From Ruminococcaceae bacterium UBA7101 (GTDB taxonomy: Bacteria; Bacillota; Clostridia; Oscillospirales; Acutalibacteraceae): DNA of 38,491 bases. The position numbers and the translations under genes were made by a program. The notes under the pieces are model-generated. The model was given only the letters and a program-made list of their open reading frames with translations. It was not told the DNA's origin and did no database searches. Below, piece after piece: positions 24,809 to 32,811 of the stretch (its first letter is position 1; every line of letters starts with the position of its first letter). The DNA is taken from assembly GCA_002493325.1 (NCBI GenBank), contig DKYL01000005.1, positions 1 through 38,491 of the forward strand, given 5' to 3'.

Positions 24809-25864
24809 ATGGATTTGAAAAAAAGGCTTAATGAAGAAAAAAGCTTTAAAAGAATATTCATTGCTTCAGTCGTGTTTTATGCTGTGGCAATCGTGCTGAT
24901 GATAGTCGGTACATTCCTTGATTTGCAGATTGATAAGGCAATATTCTACCCTGAGAGTATCCTTGTTAAGGGGCTTGAGCAGTTCAGTCAGTTTGTATAT
25001 TGGGGTATGTGGGGACCGATATTCACTGTTCTTATTCTGAGCAGACATAATCTTAATGAATCTCTTGAAATTATCGGCAGAGTTATTCCGTTTATAGGTC
25101 CTGTGGATAATACCGAAACTAAGGCTTATAAGGTATGCAATACAATTTTAAACATTTTTACAGCGGCGGCATTTTATGTTCTTTCCGTTATAGGATGGAA
25201 AAAGCTGGTTGAAAATGTGGTGAAAAATATTCTTGCTGATTTGGATATTGCGGATATGCCCCAGTGGTTTTACTTTGTTGTATGTGCTGTGCTCAGTGCT
25301 GTGGTAATTCTGGCTTGCAGAAAAATTGATAAAGCAAAGCTCAGAAAGCTTGAAGCATTGGCACTTGCCGGTGTGCTTCTCGGTATCTGTTACAAGCTTG
25401 TTGAGGAGTGCAAGGAAATTACAGGTCGTGTCCGTTTCCGTGAAATGGTTGCATATTCAAACGGTAAGGTTGACGAAAGCGGAATGAGCAACGGTCAGAA
25501 GGCTGACCTTACAAGAGAAATGCTGAAGTATACAAATTACGGTCAGTATGCACCGTGGTACAAAAAGGGCAATGATATGATGATTTATAAGCATTCAAAT
25601 TCATTCCCAAGCGGTCATACAACATATAGCTGTACAATGTTTTTAACATATCCGCTGTGCCTTGCTTTTGAAAAGCTGAAGAAATTTGCACCGTTTATGT
25701 ATGCTTTCAGTGCCGCTTATGTAATTATTGTTGCTGTTTCAAGATTGATTGCCGGTGCACACTATTTAACAGATGTTGTGGCTGCAGCAGTTATCGGTTA
25801 CACATTGTTCCTGATTGTTAATAAAATTTATAACGTATTCACTAAAAAAGGTATAATCGGTTAA
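24809..25864 (+). CDS. PAP2-superfamily membrane phosphatase
   Basis: A 351-residue multi-span membrane protein with the three PAP2 phosphatase signatures: a basic motif around Lys202-Arg209 (KEITGRVR), FPSGHTT at 266-272 with catalytic His270, and SRLIAGAHYLTD at 311-322 with nucleophile His318 and Asp322. Hydrophobic spans lie at about 15-36, 60-78, 113-130, 154-170, 183-196, 273-286, 298-312 and 323-342. The family removes phosphate from lipid phosphates such as phosphatidate or undecaprenyl pyrophosphate. The large loop at 200-262 is longer than in small PAP2 enzymes. GAGGTG is the ribosome site. It is a single gene between a promoter and a terminator. Confidence 0.92.
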   Translation: MDLKKRLNEEKSFKRIFIASVVFYAVAIVLMIVGTFLDLQIDKAIFYPESILVKGLEQFSQFVYWGMWGPIFTVLILSRHNLNESLEIIGRVIPFIGPVDNTETKAYKVCNTILNIFTAAAFYVLSVIGWKKLVENVVKNILADLDIADMPQWFYFVVCAVLSAVVILACRKIDKAKLRKLEALALAGVLLGICYKLVEECKEITGRVRFREMVAYSNGKVDESGMSNGQKADLTREMLKYTNYGQYAPWYKKGNDMMIYKHSNSFPSGHTTYSCTMFLTYPLCLAFEKLKKFAPFMYAFSAAYVIIVAVSRLIAGAHYLTDVVAAAVIGYTLFLIVNKIYNVFTKKGIIG

Positions 25865-25869
25865 AAAGG

Positions 25870-25895
25870 AGAGCAGGTCGTTGACCTGCTCTTTT
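25870..25895 (+). terminator. Terminator between PAP2 and GH43 genes
   Basis: AGAGCAGGTC, loop GTT, GACCTGCTCT followed by TTT lies between two convergent genes, directly after the PAP2 stop. Confidence 0.85.
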
Positions 25896-25897
25896 CG

Positions 25898-26752
25898 TTA
25901 CTCTTTTATTACTATGCTGTCACCGGTGTCAATAAGCTCCTTGAATGTGGGGTGCTCTTCAAGGGATTTATTCGGGGTATGAAAGGTTAAATAAAGCTTG
26001 TCATCTGTTTTGAAAATCATTCCGTGTCCGCCGTCGTTTGTGATGATTGGGGGCAGATGAATGAATTCTCCGTCAAGCTCGCCGTTTGATGATTTTGCAA
26101 CGCATTGGCAGTACATATGGTTAACAAAGGTAGACCATATTAAAAGCAGCTCACCGTCCGTTGGCCGATACATAAATGGTCCGTCAGTAATATAGTGCTC
26201 GCCCTCGGGCTTTTTGTCTGCCCAATCGGGTGTTGAACCGCTGAACATATAAACAGGTTCACCAATGCTGTGCGTCAAATCATCGCTCAGTCTTATGTAA
26301 CATACTGTGCCGTCAATTATCTGTGTGTGCTCGTGGCAGAAAACGAGATATGGCTCGTTGTTTTTATTGATATAAAGTGTTCCGTCAAGACATTCCCATT
26401 CGTCAGGCGTGACAGCTCCATTTGAATGGGGCTGGAATTCACCGTCAGGATTGTCGGATTTTAAAATATATACACCTCTTAGTCCGTTTTCCTTTGTAAA
26501 GGTAGCAAGCATATAATAGCTGTTATTATATTTGTGTACCTCAGGTGCCCAGTTAACCTCTCTGTTCATATCCCATTTTCCTGAGTCAAAGCATACTTTC
26601 GGCTCACTGAAATGGATTAAGTCCTTTGTTGTGTAAACATCAAAGCCGTTTACTTTTTTTCCAAAGTCCTTTGCTCTTGTGCCGTAAAGATAATAGGTGT
26701 CACCCTCCTTTAAAATAAAGGGGTCACGTATATTGATTTCGTTTTGCTTCAT
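25898..26752 (-). CDS. Cytoplasmic GH43-family glycoside hydrolase
   Basis: A 284-residue five-bladed beta-propeller enzyme without signal peptide, so it acts in the cytoplasm. The first-blade INIRDPFILK supplies the general base Asp10. WAPEVHKY and ECLDGTLYI (with the pKa-modulating Asp) follow. At the place where many GH43 enzymes have the acid Glu, this one reads YITDGPFMYR, with Asp. GH43 enzymes hydrolyse beta-xylosides, alpha-arabinosides or beta-galactosides; a substrate cannot be told. The gene starts four bases after the PI-PLC stop, an odd pairing. No sugar transporter is next to it. Confidence 0.87.
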   Translation of the reverse strand: MKQNEINIRDPFILKEGDTYYLYGTRAKDFGKKVNGFDVYTTKDLIHFSEPKVCFDSGKWDMNREVNWAPEVHKYNNSYYMLATFTKENGLRGVYILKSDNPDGEFQPHSNGAVTPDEWECLDGTLYINKNNEPYLVFCHEHTQIIDGTVCYIRLSDDLTHSIGEPVYMFSGSTPDWADKKPEGEHYITDGPFMYRPTDGELLLIWSTFVNHMYCQCVAKSSNGELDGEFIHLPPIITNDGGHGMIFKTDDKLYLTFHTPNKSLEEHPTFKELIDTGDSIVIKE

Positions 26753-26756
26753 TTTA

Positions 26757-27641
26757 TCACCTGAAATTCGTTCTGATTATTTTTTCAACCAGCTCTTCGG
26801 TTGGAAAATCAACGTAAATCATACCATAGTAGGTGTTCTTTTTCAACGGATATTTCATAAATGCGGGGTTAATATATTTTGAATTGTTATATGGTCCTTT
26901 CAACCCGCCTGCTGTTGACAGATAGTTGATAATATATGTACCGCGGAAATCGGTCATTGTGTTTAGAAACGGCATAATACAATCGTTCCAGCGTGGCTCG
27001 GGCTTGTATTTATATCTGTCCTGAATAACAAAAGACATTTCATTTTCACCGCCTGTTTTCAGTGTGAGCGGTTCCGGCACAGGCTTGTCCTGCTCTATCC
27101 ATTTTGAAAAGTCGATGCCCGTGTTGTGCGGATTGTATTCGTTGCTCTGAAGCATTTTGCAGCGTCGGATAAGAATTATTTTTCCTCGTGCTTCATTCAT
27201 CAGAGGACTTCTGTTTTCAAGATACCATTTGCTTTTGTTATCCATGATATAGCGGTGAAACAGAATGTCAAAGCAGTGCTCCATTTCTTTACCGCTGTCA
27301 TTTTTGAATTGAAATACAATTGTTTCACTTGGGTTTTCATCTAAAAAACGGTAACATTGCTCAAGCACATCCGCCAAATCCATTTGTTTTCCAAAATGGT
27401 TTGGCGTGTTGAAAGCCTTTGCAACTCCGTGCACCATACCAAGGCGGCTTCCTCTTGACTGTACTCTGATGTCAAGTCCTCTTATGCCGATGCAAAGCTG
27501 TTCGTATATATTCAGATTCTGGCATTTTGAAAGGTGTGAAAACTGTGCATATTTAGTTACACTGTCGTGTGTGCCTGCTAAATTCAGTCTGAGCACCTCT
27601 GTGTTATTATCTATGTTTTTCATCCATGATTTTAAATTCAT
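26757..27641 (-). CDS. PI-PLC X-domain phosphodiesterase
   Basis: A 294-residue TIM-barrel phospholipase C of the bacterial phosphatidylinositol-specific type, which cleaves the phosphodiester of PI to inositol cyclic phosphate. The catalytic histidines are His25 (NLAGTHDSVTKY) and His71 (LGMVHGV). Arg54 and Asp57 lie in GIRGLDIRV, and IVFQFKND and RGKIILIRR are typical strands. I start at the ATG at 27641, just behind a GGTGAT site. An in-frame TTG at 27686 lies upstream of the promoter and is unlikely. With this start there is no signal peptide, unlike most secreted bacterial PI-PLCs, so the substrate may be internal. It is first in an operon with the GH43 gene. Confidence 0.88.
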   Translation of the reverse strand: MNLKSWMKNIDNNTEVLRLNLAGTHDSVTKYAQFSHLSKCQNLNIYEQLCIGIRGLDIRVQSRGSRLGMVHGVAKAFNTPNHFGKQMDLADVLEQCYRFLDENPSETIVFQFKNDSGKEMEHCFDILFHRYIMDNKSKWYLENRSPLMNEARGKIILIRRCKMLQSNEYNPHNTGIDFSKWIEQDKPVPEPLTLKTGGENEMSFVIQDRYKYKPEPRWNDCIMPFLNTMTDFRGTYIINYLSTAGGLKGPYNNSKYINPAFMKYPLKKNTYYGMIYVDFPTEELVEKIIRTNFR

Positions 27642-27657
27642 ACTTATCACCAAAAAC

Positions 27658-27686
27658 ACTATAACATTTTTGTGAAATAATATCAA
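27658..27686 (-). promoter_or_regulatory. Promoter of the PI-PLC/GH43 operon
   Basis: On the minus strand TTGATA (27686-27681) and TATAGT (27663-27658) are 17 bases apart. The expected transcript start is only about ten bases from the ATG, so the leader is just long enough to hold the ribosome site. Confidence 0.75.
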
Positions 27687-27715
27687 TTGAAAATATCAAC
27701 TTATTATTTTATAAT
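27687..27715 (+). promoter_or_regulatory. Promoter of the PHP hydrolase operon
   Basis: TTGAAA (27687-27692) and TATAAT (27710-27715) are 17 bases apart. Its -35 box directly touches the -35 box of the divergent promoter, forming TATCAATTGAAA. Confidence 0.8.
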
Positions 27716-27747
27716 TAATTATATAAAGCCATTTTCAGGGGGATGTT

Positions 27748-28188
27748 ATGTTAATTTTTTCTACAAAAGGCAAAATAACAACTGCCAACGATAAAACGAA
27801 TCTTATGCACAGGTTTGATGTGCCTGAAAATATTGATAAGCTGATAATCAGATACAGTTACTCGCCTAAAACACTTGAAAACAGAGAAAAGGCGGTTTCA
27901 ATCATTCGTAACTGTTTTGATAAATATGATGAAACACTTACAGGAAAACCTGCTGACTATCTTCCTATTAAAAATCTTGTGACACTTTCCGTGGACGAAA
28001 ACGGCAAATACCGTGGTGCTGCACACAGACAGGCTGATGAGCAGGAGCATATTTTCAGCGAAACCTATTCGTCCCCCGGATTTATGAAAGGCAAGCCTCA
28101 GGCAGGCGAATGGGACATTATGCTTAATGTTCACTGCGTATGCTGTGATGTGGACTATGTAATAACTGTTGAAGGGGAGGCGAAATAA
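27748..28188 (+). CDS. Beta-sandwich partner of the CehA/McbA-like hydrolase
   Basis: A 146-residue cytoplasmic protein that ends at the base before the hydrolase ATG. Its order of elements (HRFDVPENIDKLIIRYSYSPK near the start, then YRGAAHRQADEQEHIFSE, then SSPGFMKGKPQAGEWDIML and DVDYVITVEG at the end) resembles the N-terminal domain normally fused to CehA/McbA-family metallohydrolases. There the corresponding text is of the type PGYxPGPIxPGxWxVxLG. So the usual two-domain protein appears here as two adjacent genes. This assignment is from memory of the family, not a search. GGGGGAT is the ribosome site. It carries a CVCC cysteine cluster (residues 132-135). Confidence 0.65.
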   Translation: MLIFSTKGKITTANDKTNLMHRFDVPENIDKLIIRYSYSPKTLENREKAVSIIRNCFDKYDETLTGKPADYLPIKNLVTLSVDENGKYRGAAHRQADEQEHIFSETYSSPGFMKGKPQAGEWDIMLNVHCVCCDVDYVITVEGEAK

Positions 28189-29139
28189 ATGAGCTATTTA
28201 CCTTGTGAGCTGCACTGTCATACCCTGCACAGTGACGGAGATTTCAGTGTTGAAGAGCTGCAGAAGGCGGCAGTTGAGGATCATCTTTCATTAATAGCAT
28301 TGACAGACCATAATACAATGTCAGGCTGGGATGAGCTTGACGATTCTGTTGTTCCAGCAATAAGGGGCATCGAATGGACCACTTATTTTGGTCATATGCT
28401 TGTTTTGGGTGCTGGTGAATTTGTTGACTGGCGTGATGCCGTTCCTGATAATATTGATGAAAAAATAAAGCAGATTAAAGCCTGCGGTGGGTTGGTAGGC
28501 GTTGCACATCCATACCAGATGGGTTCTCCTATATGCACAGGCGGCAGATGGGAGTTCAATGTCAGGGATTGGAGCAATGTGGATTATATTGAAATATGGC
28601 ATGAGGATATGAATAAAATCAGCAGCGAGAATGTTAAATCTGTTGCTCTCTGGACTTCTCTGCTTGACAAAGGCTACAGACTTGCCGCAAGCTACGGCAG
28701 AGATTGGCACAGACCTGAAAGCAAGGGTCATTATGGCTGCACCTATATTGATATTGACGGTGCTCCTACCCCTCAGAATGCACTCAGAGGAATAAGAATG
28801 GGGAAAACTGTTGTTTCAACAGGAGCAAAATTTTTCTTCAGAGTGCACAGACACGGCAATACATATACAATCGGTGACACGGTTAAAAGAGGAAATTATA
28901 CCTTCAGCTTTTTTACCGACCTTCATTCACGTGAGAAGGATGCAGGTGAGGAATCTGTTGTTTATAAAACCATAAAAGTCGTATCAAACGGCGGCAAGGT
29001 TGTTCTTGAAACCCGATTTAATGAAAAGCACGTTATGCTTAGAATGGAAAAGGCACGATGGTACAGAGCGGAGCTTTGGGGCACGGTTGATGGAGAGGCA
29101 GTTCCGCTTGCAATAACCTCACCGATTTATTGTGAATAA
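28189..29139 (+). CDS. PHP-domain metallohydrolase, CehA/McbA-like
   Basis: A 316-residue PHP-fold metal-dependent hydrolase. The metal sites are seen in LHCHTLHSDGDFS (His9, His11, Asp16), LIALTDHNTMSGW, RGIEWTT and the later VGVAHPYQ, SYGRDWHRPE. The C-terminal 90 residues are beta-rich. CehA/McbA relatives hydrolyse phosphodiesters or carbamate esters; others of the fold are phosphatases. The ATG directly follows the stop of the preceding gene, so the two products are probably made in equal amounts and may form a complex. The operon shares a control region with PI-PLC/GH43. Substrate unknown. Confidence 0.85.
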   Translation: MSYLPCELHCHTLHSDGDFSVEELQKAAVEDHLSLIALTDHNTMSGWDELDDSVVPAIRGIEWTTYFGHMLVLGAGEFVDWRDAVPDNIDEKIKQIKACGGLVGVAHPYQMGSPICTGGRWEFNVRDWSNVDYIEIWHEDMNKISSENVKSVALWTSLLDKGYRLAASYGRDWHRPESKGHYGCTYIDIDGAPTPQNALRGIRMGKTVVSTGAKFFFRVHRHGNTYTIGDTVKRGNYTFSFFTDLHSREKDAGEESVVYKTIKVVSNGGKVVLETRFNEKHVMLRMEKARWYRAELWGTVDGEAVPLAITSPIYCE

Positions 29140-29159
29140 TTTTGGCATATTTTGAAAAA

Positions 29160-29198
29160 TTAACACGAATTTAACATAAACTGTATTATAACTTAACT
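29160..29198 (+). promoter_or_regulatory. Pho box: four 11-bp-phased repeats before the Pi transporter
   Basis: TTAACA (29160), TTAACA (29171), TGTATT (29182) and TTAACT (29193) start exactly 11 bases apart. Gram-positive PhoP binds TTAACA-like direct repeats spaced by five bases, the same geometry. A TATTAT element at 29208-29213 could serve as -10. The downstream operon encodes a Na/Pi cotransporter and PhoB/PhoR, which makes autoregulation likely. Confidence 0.78.
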
Positions 29199-29245
29199 AA
29201 AAATATTTATTATATGAGCTGATTTTAAAAACAAGGGGCGGGAAT

Positions 29246-31021
29246 ATGACAATATTTAACATTTTAACCCTTATAGGCGGACTTGCACTTTTCCTTCTTG
29301 GAATGAACACAATGGGTTCAAGCCTTGAAAAGATTAGCGGTGGTAAGCTGGAGGGAATACTTGAAAAAATGACCAACACCAGAATTAAGGGTGTTCTGCT
29401 CGGTATGGTTGTTACAGCTATAATACAATCCTCAGGCGCGGTTACGGTTATGGTAGTCGGCTTTGTAAACAGTGGTATTATGGAGCTCAGTCAGGTCATC
29501 GGCATCGTTATGGGTGCTCACGTCGGTACAACGGTTACTGCGTGGATTTTATCACTGGCAGGTATTGAGGGTACAAATGTTTTTCTGAGTCTTTTAAAGC
29601 CCAGCTCTTTTGCCCCTATTCTCGCATTTGTGGGTATTATTCTTGTAATGTTCTTTAAAAATGAAAAGAAAAAGACAGTCGGCTCTATTCTTCTTGGTTT
29701 CGGCACGCTTATGATTGGTATGACAACAATGAGTGATGCTATGGCAGTTCTTAAAGAAATACCTGAATTTACAAGCATTTTAACTAAATTTTCCAATCCT
29801 CTGTTAGGTGTTGCAGCAGGTGCAATTTTAACTGCTGCTATTCAGAGCTCCTCTGCATCAGTAGGTATTCTGCAGGCACTTTCAACAACCGGTGCAATTA
29901 CCGTTGGTGCTGCATTCCCCATTATTCTGGGTCAGAATATCGGTTCCTGTGTTCCTGTTCTGCTGTCATCAATCGGCACAAATAAAAATGCCAAAAGAAC
30001 AGCAGGTGTTTATCTCACCTTCAGTGTTATAGGTGTAATTGTTGCAATGGTACTCTTTTATGGTGCTGATGCTTTATTCGGTCTGCCGTTTATTCAGAAT
30101 ACTGTAAGTCCAATCGGTATTGCTGTTATTCATACCTTATTCAATGTGTTTGCTACAATCATTCTGTTCCCCTTCGGCAAGCAGCTTGAAAAGCTTATGT
30201 GCCTGATTATTAAGGACAAGGCTGAGGATAAAAAGTCACAAAAATCAGGAAAATCAACAGAAACAGCACTTGTTGATGAAAGATTCATTATTACCCCTTC
30301 CTATGCACTTGACAAAACCAAGGAAAAGTGTGACGAAATGGCTGTTCTTGCACAAAAGAATATTCTTTTGTGTCTTGATTTTATTAAGATGTATAATAAA
30401 AGCAAGGATGAAAAAATTAAAACCAATGAAAAGCTTATCGATAATTTTGAGGATGAGCTTGAAACCTATCTTGTCAGAATCAGTACAATGAATCTGAGTG
30501 TTGATGATTCAATGCGTTTGAGCAAGCTGTCACACGCAATCGGTAACTTTGAACGTATCGGTGACTACGGCGTTAATATTTTAAAGACAAAACGCAAAAT
30601 GCATAAGGATAAAATCCATTTCAGTGATGATGCGAACAGAGAGCTTGATATAATGGCTCGTGCTGTTAAGGAGATTGTGGAAAACTCTACAACTGCCTTT
30701 ATAAATGATGATATTGAGCTTGCAAGAACAATTGAACCCCTTGAGCAGGTTATAAACAATCTGAAAGCAGAGCTTCGTGCAAAGCATTCAAAGCGAATGG
30801 AAGAGGGCGAGTGTTCTGTGGAAAACGGTATGCTGTTCTTTGATATTGTTAATTCCTTTGAACGAATTGCGGATCACTGCTCAAATCTTGCCGTGTGCAT
30901 TATTGAGCTGTCACAGGGCAGCTATCAGACCCACAGCTATCTTAAAGGGGTTAAGACTGCTGATAACAAAACATTTATGGAGAATTTTGAAAATTATCTT
31001 AATAAATATTCAGTTCAGTAA
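29246..31021 (+). CDS. Na/Pi cotransporter family protein with PhoU tail
   Basis: A 591-residue protein. Residues 1-315 form the NptA/SLC34-type membrane domain with the paired signatures QSSGA (61-65) and QSSSA (200-204) and GQNIGSC (229-235). Residues about 345-591 are a cytoplasmic PhoU-like helical domain with FERIGDYGVNI and FERIADHCSNLAVCII. It imports phosphate with sodium and may signal phosphate status to PhoR through its PhoU part. Four PhoP-type repeats precede it, and phoB starts 11 bases after it. Confidence 0.93.
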   Translation: MTIFNILTLIGGLALFLLGMNTMGSSLEKISGGKLEGILEKMTNTRIKGVLLGMVVTAIIQSSGAVTVMVVGFVNSGIMELSQVIGIVMGAHVGTTVTAWILSLAGIEGTNVFLSLLKPSSFAPILAFVGIILVMFFKNEKKKTVGSILLGFGTLMIGMTTMSDAMAVLKEIPEFTSILTKFSNPLLGVAAGAILTAAIQSSSASVGILQALSTTGAITVGAAFPIILGQNIGSCVPVLLSSIGTNKNAKRTAGVYLTFSVIGVIVAMVLFYGADALFGLPFIQNTVSPIGIAVIHTLFNVFATIILFPFGKQLEKLMCLIIKDKAEDKKSQKSGKSTETALVDERFIITPSYALDKTKEKCDEMAVLAQKNILLCLDFIKMYNKSKDEKIKTNEKLIDNFEDELETYLVRISTMNLSVDDSMRLSKLSHAIGNFERIGDYGVNILKTKRKMHKDKIHFSDDANRELDIMARAVKEIVENSTTAFINDDIELARTIEPLEQVINNLKAELRAKHSKRMEEGECSVENGMLFFDIVNSFERIADHCSNLAVCIIELSQGSYQTHSYLKGVKTADNKTFMENFENYLNKYSVQ

Positions 31022-31032
31022 GGTAATGTGTT

Positions 31033-31713
31033 ATGGAAGAAAAGCAACTTGTCTATATTGTTGAGGACGACACCTCTATCCGTGAGCTTGAAATGTATGC
31101 ACTGAAAAATGCATCGTTTGAGGTTATGGGCTTTGCTGACGGCAGTGAGCTTATGTCAGCGCTGGAGAGCAGAGTTCCGGATATAATACTTCTTGATATT
31201 ATGCTGCCTAATGAGGATGGGCTTGATATTCTGAATAAAATCAGAGGTTCTGTACTTTACTGTAATATTCCTGTTGTTATGGTTACAGCAAAAACAAGTG
31301 AGATTGACGCAGTCAAGGGTCTTGATATGGGTGCGGATGACTATATCACCAAGCCCTTTGGCGTTATGGAGCTGGTGTCAAGAGTGAAAGCAATACTGCG
31401 GCGCCTTGACCGCGGCAAAAAATCAGTGCTCAGGTATAAAAGCATTGTGCTTGATGAAAATCGTCACACTGTTCTTGTTGACGGTGCAGAGATAGAGCTT
31501 ACATATAAAGAGTACGAAATTTTGAAACAGCTTATCAGAAATAAGGATATAGTTCTCTCACGTGACAGGCTCATGGAAATTGTGTGGGGCTATAATTTTG
31601 AACAGGGCAACAGAACAGTTGATGTTCATATTCAGTCACTGCGGAAAAAGCTTGGTGCAGCAGGTGAATATATAAAAACAATCAGAAATGTCGGTTACAA
31701 GGTTGGTGATTAA
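31033..31713 (+). CDS. phoB: PhoB/PhoP-type response regulator
   Basis: A 226-residue OmpR-family regulator. The receiver domain has Glu11/Asp12, phosphoacceptor Asp55 (IILLDIMLP), Thr85 and Lys107 (YITKPFG). The C-terminal winged helix has LTYKEYEILKQLIRNKDIVLSRDRLMEIVWGY and the recognition helix NRTVDVHIQSLRKKL. The name follows from its place between a phosphate transporter and a PhoR-like kinase behind a Pho box. AAGGTAATG carries the ribosome site. Confidence 0.9.
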   Translation: MEEKQLVYIVEDDTSIRELEMYALKNASFEVMGFADGSELMSALESRVPDIILLDIMLPNEDGLDILNKIRGSVLYCNIPVVMVTAKTSEIDAVKGLDMGADDYITKPFGVMELVSRVKAILRRLDRGKKSVLRYKSIVLDENRHTVLVDGAEIELTYKEYEILKQLIRNKDIVLSRDRLMEIVWGYNFEQGNRTVDVHIQSLRKKLGAAGEYIKTIRNVGYKVGD

Positions 31714-32718
31714 ATGACCGGACAAACCTTGAAAAAGCTGCTCGGATTTGGATTTTTTTTGATATTTATAACAGCCGTGCTTATTGTGCTTGTGTTTCAG
31801 TCGTATATTGATGAACTCAGTACAAAAAAAATAGCGGAGCTTGCAGCGGCGGTTATTGCGGTTTTGATTGCTGCCGTTGTTTGTGCGGTATTTGTAAGCC
31901 TTAAAATTACAAAAAGCATTGTTAAGCCTATTGAAAAGCTTGGTGAAAATCCTGATAATGTTGAGGCACTGAAGGAGTTTCGCGAGCTGCAGCCCTTTGT
32001 GTCTGAGCTTAAAGAACAAAAGAAAAAGCAGCGTGCACTCAGCAAGCAGAAAAAACAGTTTACTGCAAATCTTTCACATGAGTTAAAAACCCCCCTGACT
32101 TCTATTGCAGGGTATGCCGAGCTGATTGAATCGGGCATTGCGAAAGAAGAGGATATTAAGCCTTTTGCTGCAACAATAAGAAAACAGGCACTTCGCCTTG
32201 TGTCGGTAAGCGAGGATATTATAAAACTTTCCCAGCTCGAGGAAAATGATGAGGAAAATACCGTCAGCTTCAGCTCAGTTGACCTTTATGAAATCGCCGG
32301 CAGATGTATAGAGGCTTTATCCATTAATGCACAGCTCAGGGGCGTTTCCATTTCACTGGGCGGTGAAAGCACTTTTATTAACGGCAATTCCTCCTTGCTC
32401 GAAGAGCTGATTTATAATCTTTGCGATAATGCTATCAGATATAATAAGGATAACGGAAAAGTCAATGTTTCTGTTGCATCTGATGAAAATGGTGCAGTGC
32501 TGACAGTTGAGGACACGGGGATTGGTATTGAAGAAAAATATCAGCAGCGTGTTTTTGAGCGCTTTTTCAGAGTAGATAAAAGCCGAAGCAAGGAAACCGG
32601 CGGTACAGGGCTGGGGCTTGCGATTGTCAAGCATATAGCTCAATTGCACGGCGCAAAGCTCAAGGTTGACAGTAAATTAGGCGTTGGAACGAAAATAACC
32701 ATATTTTTTAGTAAATAA
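31714..32718 (+). CDS. phoR: PhoR-type sensor histidine kinase, minimal sensor
   Basis: A 334-residue membrane kinase whose ATG touches the phoB stop codon. Two membrane spans (about 10-29 and 41-61) are joined by only about 11 extracytoplasmic residues, so there is no external sensor domain. A short linker leads to the HisKA domain with His122 (NLSHELKTPLTSIAGY). The ATPase domain has the N box (NLCDNAIRYN), DTGIGI (267-272), FERFFRVDKS and GTGLGLAIVKH. No PAS domain is present. Detection of phosphate must come from the membrane part or from the PhoU-tailed transporter encoded upstream, which is inference. Confidence 0.9.
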   Translation: MTGQTLKKLLGFGFFLIFITAVLIVLVFQSYIDELSTKKIAELAAAVIAVLIAAVVCAVFVSLKITKSIVKPIEKLGENPDNVEALKEFRELQPFVSELKEQKKKQRALSKQKKQFTANLSHELKTPLTSIAGYAELIESGIAKEEDIKPFAATIRKQALRLVSVSEDIIKLSQLEENDEENTVSFSSVDLYEIAGRCIEALSINAQLRGVSISLGGESTFINGNSSLLEELIYNLCDNAIRYNKDNGKVNVSVASDENGAVLTVEDTGIGIEEKYQQRVFERFFRVDKSRSKETGGTGLGLAIVKHIAQLHGAKLKVDSKLGVGTKITIFFSK

Positions 32719-32732
32719 AATCAAAAAATGTA

Positions 32733-32778
32733 TTGAAAAATATTGCGTTTTAGTATATTATAGAAAAGTAATATACTA
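32733..32778 (+). promoter_or_regulatory. Promoter with inverted repeat over the -10 box
   Basis: TTGAAA (32733-32738) and TATTAT (32756-32761) are 17 bases apart. A perfect inverted repeat, TAGTATATTA (32751-32760) and TAATATACTA (32769-32778), covers the -10 box and the likely start, as a repressor operator would. AGTAAT-like words continue to 32793. Confidence 0.7.
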
Positions 32779-32811
32779 TAATAGTAATACACTGTAAAAA
32801 GGGGAATTTAT

